Shown here one piece after another: positions 57,894 to 64,000 of a DNA stretch of 64,000 nucleotides (position 1 is the stretch's first letter; each line of letters starts with the position of its first letter). The notes beneath the pieces were generated by a model. It was not told the DNA's origin, made no database searches, and worked only from the letters and a program-made list of their open reading frames with translations. The position numbers and the translations under genes are program-made. Source of the stretch: CAWAMR01 sp963783095 (GTDB lineage Bacteria; Planctomycetota; Planctomycetia; Gemmatales; Gemmataceae); assembly GCA_963783095.1 (NCBI GenBank), contig CAWAMR010000002.1, positions 930,001 to 994,000 of the forward strand, written 5' to 3'.

Positions 57894-58298
57894 ATGGACA
57901 TGACGCTCTTCGCCAAACTCAAAGAAAAGCTGATCACCGCCAAGAAGTTCGATGAGATCTGGAATTACTTCTTCGATCACTTCATGGAAAACGCCGAGTT
58001 CATGGCGATGGGTAAACCCATTCAGCGCCACGAATTGCTCGAAGCTGTGCTGGGGCAAATCGCAGGAAGGCTATTCAAGGTCGATTCGGCGGTGCTTGAA
58101 ATTCGGCTCATCAAACTCGACGACCAGAAGTTCATTCACGGCTGCGGCATGCTCAACGGCCACCTGACCAGCGTAATGTACTTTGAAGATGACCACATGG
58201 GGGTTTTCAACATCGTCATGGACGATGGCCGAACGGAAATGGCGCGTTTCTCAGGCCGGCCTTATGTGAAGCCGAACTATACACCATCCGTGAATTGA
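57894..58298 (+). CDS. Hypothetical protein (134 aa)
   Basis: I do not recognise it by name. MDMTLFAKLKEKLITAKKFD is followed by a helical segment with NYFFDHFMENAEFMAMGKPI and then a beta-rich part (AVLEIRLIKLDDQKFIHGCG, MGVFNIVMDDGRTEMARFSG). ATG 57894 is supported by GGGAGAG ten bases upstream. It starts 33 bp after the LRR 2 stop and may be co-transcribed. Confidence 0.65.
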   Translation: MDMTLFAKLKEKLITAKKFDEIWNYFFDHFMENAEFMAMGKPIQRHELLEAVLGQIAGRLFKVDSAVLEIRLIKLDDQKFIHGCGMLNGHLTSVMYFEDDHMGVFNIVMDDGRTEMARFSGRPYVKPNYTPSVN

Positions 58299-58301
58299 AC
58301 G

Positions 58302-58436
58302 GGTGACAAGGTTCGGAAGATGACAAGGTGACAAGGTGACAAGGTGACAAAATATCTTAAATCAGGGAGCAAATGACTTCCCAAGATTAATCTTCATACG
58401 CTCGATGATTGTCACCTTGTCACCTTGTCACCTTGA
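58302..58436. repeat. GTGACAAG octamer hairpin
   Basis: GTGACAAGGTGACAAGGTGA (about 58327) faces TCACCTTGTCACCTTGTCAC (about 58410). The right arm supplies the final codons of the minus-strand gene that ends at 58428. Confidence 0.85.
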
Positions 58437-59963
58437 TAGGCCCACACCAAAGCGGATCCAGTCGCGCTTGTGCTCCGCGGCCGATCCTTCCCACAACTGC
58501 TCCCAGCGCGTGGCGACGCGATTCAGCACATCTGCTGGTTTAGCAAGGTGTTGCGTCAATCCGCCGTGTAGTTCTTCGGTAAGTATCCGCACATGGTCGG
58601 CCTGATTGGGGATTCGAAGTCGAAGTCGATAATTGACCACGGTAGGTACCAGGTTTTGACGGAGAACATCGATCAGTCGATCCGTTTCGGTCGGCGACAA
58701 ATGGTAATCCAGCCAGAGATTCCGAAAGCGTTGGTCGGTATGTTTGAGTCGAAATGGACCTGCGCCCCATTTGGCAGCGCTGATCGTCTCAGCTCCTGTT
58801 TTATCGGGATCGGCAAAGTCGGCGAGCAAATCCCATGCAGCATCCCGATGGGCGCAAGCTGTGGTCACGATGCCGTACCATCCGCCCCAGCCAATGTAAG
58901 GGATGCGATTGACCGTCTCGCCCATGTTGCGAACTTCCTGGCCGTCGATGTCGTAGAAATGATCGCTTCCCGGGATCGCAGCGATGCTGAACTTACCCTG
59001 CGCCGGGCTATCGGGTGCTTGTAAACGGGCCAAGTCCTCAAGGCTCACCAGCCCGAAAAGCGCAGTACCGTCGCGGAATGCCGCCACGGGGTCATCCGCG
59101 GGGCCCGCCGGCCGATAGGGTTGCATTTTTTGCATGACCGTCAACGCTTGAACGAAAGCAACGGAGTTAATCCGAGGTTTCAGCGTTTTTAAGCGATATT
59201 GAAAGGAAAGCAGTTGATCGACTTCTGCTTCATCGAACTTGACCTGGCTCTGATCGGTCTGGATGCGTCCCGGGCGGTCGAAGGAAGCTGCGATTGTGTA
59301 GAACAGAGTATCGAGATCGATGGGCCGATTCGGTAGTGCCGGTAGGCTTGGTTTGCCTGATTCCTTGTGAAATTTTTTGGCAAGGTCAACGAATTGTTCC
59401 CACGTTGCGGGTGGAGCAGTGGAGTTGAGCTTTTCTTTGTGGTAGATCAGAACGTGTCCCTCGCCGATGAGGGGCAACCCGATGATGGCACTGTTCCATC
59501 GGCTCAGTTTCTCGGAGTAGAAATCGACGAGGTTATCCCACTGATATTTGTATTCGCGGGTACGAAAAGAACCTGGCACCTCGGCAGTCCTGCCGGTCGC
59601 AGCGTAGAGCGGCACCTCGGCGGGAGGAACGATCAGGATGTCGCTTTCGCCTGCGGTGGATTCGACGAATTGCACGGCCGCTCCGGTGCGTATGGACCAT
59701 TCCTGGGCGTGTTGGCGAAATAGTTCCGGATGCCGAATGTTGGGGCTGAATGCAACCCTTAAAGTGATGCCGCGATAAGGCGTTTGCGGTATCGGGTCGA
59801 GCGTCGACACTTCGGAGTTGCAGCTGGTTAGAAAAAGGAGAAAACCAAGGAGAAGAAATCGCCGGTGGAAAGAGCAAGGAAGCAATCGGGTGCAACGGGA
59901 AAAGGTTCTGAATGTTTTTGACCGGACAAAAAACGCAAAATCCGGTAAGTATTGTAGTTGCAT
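58428..59963 (-). CDS. Lipoprotein extracellular solute-binding protein
   Basis: 511 residues. A lipobox (FLLLGFLLFLTSC) places Cys at about residue 48 in the full frame; the true start may be nearer. The mature part has the two-lobe binding-protein look: ITLRVAFSPNIRHPELFRQH, GESDILIVPPAEVPLYAATG, IIGLPLIGEGHVLIYHKEKL, DGTALFGLVSLEDLARLQAP, and AWDLLADFADPDKTGAET. That is the family 1 (maltose/sugar) solute-binding pattern. No permease or ATPase gene is next to it, so it is an orphan subunit or has an unrelated role. The last codons and stop are from the GTGACAAG repeat. Confidence 0.82.
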   Translation of the reverse strand: MQLQYLPDFAFFVRSKTFRTFSRCTRLLPCSFHRRFLLLGFLLFLTSCNSEVSTLDPIPQTPYRGITLRVAFSPNIRHPELFRQHAQEWSIRTGAAVQFVESTAGESDILIVPPAEVPLYAATGRTAEVPGSFRTREYKYQWDNLVDFYSEKLSRWNSAIIGLPLIGEGHVLIYHKEKLNSTAPPATWEQFVDLAKKFHKESGKPSLPALPNRPIDLDTLFYTIAASFDRPGRIQTDQSQVKFDEAEVDQLLSFQYRLKTLKPRINSVAFVQALTVMQKMQPYRPAGPADDPVAAFRDGTALFGLVSLEDLARLQAPDSPAQGKFSIAAIPGSDHFYDIDGQEVRNMGETVNRIPYIGWGGWYGIVTTACAHRDAAWDLLADFADPDKTGAETISAAKWGAGPFRLKHTDQRFRNLWLDYHLSPTETDRLIDVLRQNLVPTVVNYRLRLRIPNQADHVRILTEELHGGLTQHLAKPADVLNRVATRWEQLWEGSAAEHKRDWIRFGVGLSR

Positions 59964-60242
59964 GAAGCCTATCCGTATGCCTAAAATTCACAAAGTCGGT
60001 TTGAACGCCGAAGTGATACAGATCATCTGAGTAAGTTACCGCTCAGTGATTGTAGGTCTGCGACTCGTTTTTCCAAACTGCGAGTGTGTTTCCGGAGTGC
60101 CAAGCGTGTGGTGTCTTCGGGAGCAATTCCCATGCAAGGATGTCCTTTATCCAGGGCGTTTACGCCCTGGCCGGAGGTTTCCTCATTTATTCTCAGGGAC
60201 GCAGACAGTCGGCCGCCGAAGTCTTTACATGAGGTCGTTTCC

Positions 60243-60902
60243 ATGAAAGTAAGTCTGGTAGTGTCCCAAGGTGTGCATGCCGGGAAAGTAATCCCGATCA
60301 CATCTGCGCAGTTTCTGATCGGTCGAGATCCTCACTGTAATCTCCGTCCCTCGAGTCCGGCAATCAGCAAGCAACATGCCGGGATATTCGTCCGGGGTGG
60401 TAAAGTCTTTTTGAAAGATTACGGGAGCACCAACGGCTCTTTCGTCAACGATGAACAGGTCGTTGATGAACGCGAAGTCAAGAATGATGACCAGTTAAAA
60501 ATCGGTCCGCTGGCCTTTGTGCTGCATGTAGATGTATCCGCGCCGGCCGTGGCGGTGAAGCCGGCAGGGACAAAACCGGCGGCAGCGCCGGCTACTCCAA
60601 CCCCGTCACCGGTTGTTTCGGTACCGGCCCGGGTTTCTGTCGCCTCTGCACCGTCAACCGAAGAGCAATCCGAAGATCAGTTGGCCGCGATGTTGTTGAT
60701 GGATGATGCTGTGGTACAAGCCGGCGAGCAAACCGCAGAACAGAGCATTCCAGACGGCACGACCGTCGTGGAAATTCCCGCGATTCCCGATGATCCCAAA
60801 AAAGCTGCGGACATGTTGCAAAAAGTGAAGGAAGCAGCCAGGAACAACTCGGATGCCGCTGGAGATTTGCTGCGTAAATACATGAATCGACCTCGGACGT
60901 AG
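60243..60902 (+). CDS. FHA-domain protein
   Basis: 219 residues. An N-terminal FHA domain (about 1-100) shows the phosphothreonine-binding signature: FLIGRDPHCNLRPSSPAISK, then KQHAGIFVRGGKVFLKDYGS and the TNGSFVNDEQV loop. A Pro/Ala linker (about 105-150) and a helical acidic tail with DPKKAADMLQKVKEAARNNS follow. It should bind phosphorylated partners of Ser/Thr kinases, which are plentiful in these organisms. ATG 60243 begins at the strand MKVSLVVSQG; the longer frame from 60084 crosses a CCAGGGCG/CGCCCTGG hairpin (about 60152-60171). Confidence 0.88.
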   Translation: MKVSLVVSQGVHAGKVIPITSAQFLIGRDPHCNLRPSSPAISKQHAGIFVRGGKVFLKDYGSTNGSFVNDEQVVDEREVKNDDQLKIGPLAFVLHVDVSAPAVAVKPAGTKPAAAPATPTPSPVVSVPARVSVASAPSTEEQSEDQLAAMLLMDDAVVQAGEQTAEQSIPDGTTVVEIPAIPDDPKKAADMLQKVKEAARNNSDAAGDLLRKYMNRPRT

Positions 60903-60991
60903 GCCGGAAGCAGAGGCCAGCCGGGTCCCGGTGTGTTTTCTCTGTGGCGGCCGTCCCCTCTCCTCTGACGCGCCGACCTCTGACCTCTGAC

Positions 60992-62083
60992 GTGCCGACC
61001 TTGCTTTCCTTTCGTGCAAGCCAACGACTGCTCAAATGGTTCGACCATCACGCTCGCCCATTGCCCTGGCGGGCGAATCGTGACCCGTACCGAATCTGGG
61101 TCAGCGAAGTCATGCTGCAGCAGACCCAGGTTGCTACGGTTATTCCATTCTTCGAGCGGTTTTTGAGCGCATTTCCGACCTTGATCGACCTCGCAGCGGC
61201 GGAAGAACAAGAAGTGTTGAGGCTCTGGGAAGGCCTTGGTTACTATCGGCGTGCACGACATCTTCATCAGTCCGCCCGCAAACTCGTGCAAAATCACGAG
61301 GGTAGATTCCCCGACGATCCCGAAGTCTGGAGACAACTTCCCGGAGTCGGCAAATACATTCTGGGCGCGGTTCTTTCGCAAGCTTTCAATCGCCCAGTGC
61401 CGATCGTGGAAGCCAACACAAAACGACTGCTGTGCCGGCTATTCGGTCAAGAAGGCGATCCGAAATCACCGGAGATAACGCACTGGCTCTGGCAAACAGC
61501 CCAGTCCATTCTCCCGGCGCGACGAGTGGGCGACTTCAATCAGGCGTTGATGGAACTCGGTTCCCTGATCTGCACACCGGCCCATCCCAAGTGTGGTGTC
61601 TGTCCCCTGCGGCGCGAGTGCATTGCCTGCCGGGATCATCTTCAAGAGAAGATTCCGATAAAGTCGGCCGGGCCCAACAGGGAAGAAGTCCGCGAAACAG
61701 CTCTGGTAATACGTCGGGGGCCGCGGGTTCTTTTGGTTCGTCGCCCGGCAACGGGTCGATGGGCGAATATGTGGGAGTTTCCCCACGCAGTTCTGCAAGC
61801 GCAAGAGACGGATGAACTTGTTGCGCAGCGAATCCTCGGCGATATTGGCATCAAGGCCAGGGTCGGATCGCACTTACAGACCATCAAGCACGGCGTGACC
61901 CGATTTCGGATCACGCTGGTCTGTTGGGAGGCGATTTATCGATCCGGCCGATTTCGTTCGGCATATTATGAAGAGAGCCGATGGCTAAGCCCACCTGAGT
62001 TACGAGAATATCCGGTAAGTTCACCGCAACGCCGGCTGGCAAACCTCTTAGTTCCAAGTTCCAGGTTCCAGGTTCCAAGTTGA
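60992..62083 (+). CDS. mutY: A/G-specific adenine glycosylase
   Basis: 363 residues, removes adenine mispaired with 8-oxoguanine. The HhH-GPD core starts LPWRANRDPYRIWVSEVMLQ with QTQVATVIPFFERFLSAFPT, then the hairpin LPGVGKYILGAVLSQAF and the catalytic region. The [4Fe-4S] cysteines are all seen in ICTPAHPKCGVCPLRREC followed by IAC. The C-terminal NUDIX-like part has VLLVRRPATGRWANMWEFPH. A GTG at 60992 is the nearest plausible start; it has no clear Shine-Dalgarno and follows tandem GACCTCT units. The last residues (SSRFQVPS) are encoded by the AGTTCCA repeat, so the original C-terminus has been altered. Confidence 0.92.
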   Translation: MPTLLSFRASQRLLKWFDHHARPLPWRANRDPYRIWVSEVMLQQTQVATVIPFFERFLSAFPTLIDLAAAEEQEVLRLWEGLGYYRRARHLHQSARKLVQNHEGRFPDDPEVWRQLPGVGKYILGAVLSQAFNRPVPIVEANTKRLLCRLFGQEGDPKSPEITHWLWQTAQSILPARRVGDFNQALMELGSLICTPAHPKCGVCPLRRECIACRDHLQEKIPIKSAGPNREEVRETALVIRRGPRVLLVRRPATGRWANMWEFPHAVLQAQETDELVAQRILGDIGIKARVGSHLQTIKHGVTRFRITLVCWEAIYRSGRFRSAYYEESRWLSPPELREYPVSSPQRRLANLLVPSSRFQVPS

Positions 62084-62124
62084 CAACCCGAAGGGTTGGC
62101 GGTCATTAACCTGGAACTCGGACC
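62048..62124. repeat. AGTTCCA heptamer hairpin at the mutY end
   Basis: AGTTCCAAGTTCCAGGTTCC (about 62049) faces ACCTGGAACTCGGACCTT-like arm (about 62109) around a CCCGAAGGG inner stem. It overlaps the last codons of mutY. Confidence 0.8.
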
Positions 62125-62148
62125 TTATGAAGGAAAAAGGAGCAGAAC

Positions 62149-62685
62149 ATGTCCGAGCAATTATCCTGGTTTCGATGGCTGCGGACATTTCCCATCCCGG
62201 CGCTAATGGTTTTTGCGTTGCTATGGAGTGGTTGCGAGAAGATTCCCCAAGGTGTCAAACAAGGCAAACAAGCGCCGGCAATATCGGGCGTGGACGTGAC
62301 CGGAAAGACGATCAAATTGAGCGATTACAAGGGTAAGGTGGTTCTACTCGATTTTTGGGCGACCTGGTGCGGGCCATGCGTAGCATCCATCCCAAAGGAA
62401 CTTCAAATGATGCGGATATACGGCAAGCGTCCCTTCACGATTCTCGGTATTTGCAACGACGGCCCTGAAGCATTACAAAAGTTCTTTGCCCGTGAGTCGT
62501 TACCCTGGCCCAATATCATGGATCGTTCGGGATCGATAGGGAATGCCTGGGGAATCGAGAACATCCCAACCTGGGTTCTGATCGACGACGAGGGAGTGAT
62601 TCAAGGACGCTGGAGCGGCGGCGGCGAAGTTGCCAAGGTTGACGAAGCGGTCGAACACGCGGTGAAGATTGCGGAGACCCGATAG
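62149..62685 (+). CDS. TlpA-like lipoprotein thioredoxin
   Basis: 178 residues. The N-terminus has a hydrophobic stretch with a lipobox-like ALLWSGCEKI, so it is probably anchored outside the membrane. The redoxin domain begins GKQAPAISGVDVTGKTIKLS and has the active site LLDFWATWCGPCVASIP (Cys-Gly-Pro-Cys), then NIMDRSGSIGNAWGIENIPT with the cis-Pro in IPTWVLIDDEG. It is likely a periplasmic thiol-disulfide reductase, perhaps for cytochrome c maturation or antioxidant defence. ATG 62149; the gene is 65 bp after mutY. Confidence 0.88.
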   Translation: MSEQLSWFRWLRTFPIPALMVFALLWSGCEKIPQGVKQGKQAPAISGVDVTGKTIKLSDYKGKVVLLDFWATWCGPCVASIPKELQMMRIYGKRPFTILGICNDGPEALQKFFARESLPWPNIMDRSGSIGNAWGIENIPTWVLIDDEGVIQGRWSGGGEVAKVDEAVEHAVKIAETR

Positions 62686-62689
62686 AAAT

Positions 62690-62870
62690 AGTGGTCAGTG
62701 AATAGTGGTTAGTGGTCGTTGAATAGTGGATAGCAATTTCATTGGGCGACCTCACCGGCCGTATTTCGTAGGGCAAGCGTCTCGCTTGCCGTTGGAGTCA
62801 GGCAAGCGAGACGCTTGCCCTACGCGATCGGTCAAGCGAAGCTCGGCTCTTCATCCACTGACCACTATTA
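62690..62870. repeat. Nested hairpins: GTGGTCA outer, AGGGCAAGCGTCTCGC inner
   Basis: Outer seed ATAGTGGTCAGTG (62690) and CCACTGACCACTATT (62854-62868). Inner arms CGTAGGGCAAGCGTCTCGCT (about 62767) and AGCGAGACGCTTGCCCTACG (about 62803) make a long perfect stem. The right outer arm is 1-2 bases from the end of the last gene. Confidence 0.85.
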
Positions 62871-63935
62871 CAAGAGCCAAAGCGAGAACCATTCCAGCGT
62901 AGCCTTACGCTGGTCTTCGGTCACTTTGTGGCCGACTTTTTCGGCGACGAGGATTTTCAATTTGTTCTTGGCATTGGCTTTCGCGAAGGCGTCCTCGGCG
63001 GCCTTGAATGCCAGCTTTGCTCCTTCGATCGGGCAGTTTCCGTCCAGTTCGCCGTTGGCGATCAAGAGCGGCCGTCCGGCAAACAGGCGAAGCATGATTC
63101 GGGCAATCGAACTCGTCGAGAATGCCAGGGATGACCTTGCTCCAGAGTTCCCGGCAAACCTTCTGATTGACCTTCGGCTCGCCCAGATCCTTGGCCGCGG
63201 CGTCGTGGGCTCCCTTGATGGTGTTGGCCCGGCCTTGCCATTTATCGTTTTCCAGGCTCCAGCGGAAACTTTGCACGCCGATGAGCGGCGCAGCACCTTG
63301 ACCCGATCATCGACCGAAGCCGCCAGCCAGGTCTCGATGCCGCCCATGCTGATGCCGATCATGCCGAGCTTCTTCGCATCGACGTCCTGGCGCGTTTCCA
63401 GGTAATCGAGCGTGCGCCAGAGGTCCCAGCAGGTGTCGTAATAGAACGGATGTTCCTGGGGTTCGCCCTTGGGTGTTTTCCAGGCCTTGGTGATGGCCGT
63501 GATGTAGGCCGATGAACCTTTGGCTCCACCCGATCGTTCGCCGTGATAGCGGGCATCGATGGCCACGCCGATGATGCCTCGTTTGGCGAGATCGACGAGC
63601 CAGGAGCGTAAGCCATCTTTGTTGCCGCCGGTGCCGTGCAGTGCGATGACTGCGGGATATTTCCCCTTCTTGGCGGGCCTGACGATCAAGGTTGGGACGC
63701 GCTCGAAGGTACCGTCGGTCTTCTTCTCGCTGGCAAAGGAGAGTTTCTCGGTGATAAGCCCATCGGTTTCTTTAGGCTCACCCACGACTTTAACATCGAG
63801 CGACACCTTGGGCCGATCGAGGAGTTTGAGAAAAGCTTTCTTGGCTTCTTCGGGAGCAAACGGTTTACGCGGTTCCTCGGCACGCAGTGAAAGAGGTGCA
63901 AGGAACAAAACGAGCAAAGCAAATCGGATTCTCAT
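62868..63935 (-). CDS. Exported dienelactone-hydrolase-like esterase with two compensating frameshifts
   Basis: 355 residues as read. Signal peptide MRIRFALLVLFLAPLSLRAE, then a core with VPTLIVRPAKKGKYPAVIAL, the oxyanion HGTGGNKDGLRSW, GVAIDARYHGERSG and the nucleophile GMIGISMGGIETWLA. Between about 63105 and 63290 the expected reading is in another frame (QSFRWSLENDKWQGRANTIK, then LWSKVIPGILDEFDCP), after which the original frame resumes with LFAGRPLLIANGELDGNCPI and a His near the end (VGHKV). Two opposite single-base indels explain why no stop appears. The repaired protein is an acetyl-xylan-esterase-like hydrolase of about 356 residues. Activity as read is doubtful. Confidence 0.8.
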   Translation of the reverse strand: MRIRFALLVLFLAPLSLRAEEPRKPFAPEEAKKAFLKLLDRPKVSLDVKVVGEPKETDGLITEKLSFASEKKTDGTFERVPTLIVRPAKKGKYPAVIALHGTGGNKDGLRSWLVDLAKRGIIGVAIDARYHGERSGGAKGSSAYITAITKAWKTPKGEPQEHPFYYDTCWDLWRTLDYLETRQDVDAKKLGMIGISMGGIETWLAASVDDRVKVLRRSSACKVSAGAWKTINGKAGPTPSREPTTPRPRIWASRRSIRRFAGNSGARSSLAFSTSSIARIMLRLFAGRPLLIANGELDGNCPIEGAKLAFKAAEDAFAKANAKNKLKILVAEKVGHKVTEDQRKATLEWFSLWLL

Positions 63936-64000
63936 GGTGAGCTCTCAGCGGTTCAAAGCATGACAGCGATGATGACATTGTCACCGATTCAATCCGCTGA

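Overview
The window looks like chromosomal DNA of a Gemmataceae-type planctomycete. The evidence is a DUF1501/PSD1 (cytochrome-DUF1549-DUF1553) pair, an ECF sigma factor with a long membrane-anchored C-terminal extension, a hopanoid gene (hpnE), a DUF6807 protein, relics of families abundant in Gemmata, and moderately high GC. It includes the replication-origin neighbourhood: on the minus strand dnaA, dnaN, dciA and gyrB follow one another, with an inverted-repeat, DnaA-box-like region between dnaA and dnaN.

Layout. 1-4.1 kb: a secreted Lys/Thr/Val-rich protein (cut by the edge), hpt, a GT4 glycosyltransferase and a frameshifted glgC. 4.1-13 kb: module copies 1 and 2, a two-gene unit with an excisionase-like helix-turn-helix, an enolase-superfamily enzyme, a SWIM protein, DUF6807, DUF3592 and a LURP-like membrane protein. 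13-24.3 kb: an MDR dehydrogenase, TauE/SafE, a macro-domain protein, cysH with an Rrf2 regulator, hemF, two paralogous nucleotidyltransferases either side of module copy 3, a broken amidohydrolase/JAMM pair, a hydrolase/Uma2 pair and mraZ. 24.5-35.5 kb: module copies 4 and 5, hpnE, SMI1/KNR4, a double AAA ATPase, and DUF1501 and PSD1 separated by an IS5-type element. 35.5-41.2 kb: a secretin/Poly_export fusion, an Rpn-like fragment, rsmH and a LysM-like membrane protein. 41.2-48.5 kb: module copy 6, the dnaA-gyrB cluster and a cysteine desulfurase. 48.5-64 kb: module copies 7 and 8, metK, a decayed RES-type toxin-antitoxin locus, the sigma factor-metallopeptidase fusion, two LRR proteins, a lipoprotein solute-binding protein, FHA, mutY, a TlpA-like thioredoxin and a dienelactone-hydrolase-like esterase.

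The most striking feature is a module of about 460 bp present eight times (near 4.3, 7.4, 19.2, 24.8, 29.6, 41.4, 48.7 and 54.4 kb, both orientations). Each copy has two leader hairpins, a Shine-Dalgarno, a 66-68 residue hydrophobic/basic small protein, a hairpin after the stop codon, and just beyond it a sigma70-like promoter on the opposite strand (TTGACA, 17-18 bp, TTTAAT or similar) pointing back across the gene. Differences between copies are largely synonymous, while stems inside and after the gene covary. I read this as a dispersed small-membrane-protein / antisense-RNA family, resembling type I toxin-antitoxin loci in layout; function and mobility are inference.

Two further themes recur. 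Many intergenic gaps hold hairpins built from short tandem repeats (6-8 mers or longer arms), and in several genes these supply the last codons and the stop. Also, at least eight genes carry single-base frameshifts, which may be sequencing errors or true decay. No tRNA, rRNA or CRISPR array was recognised.
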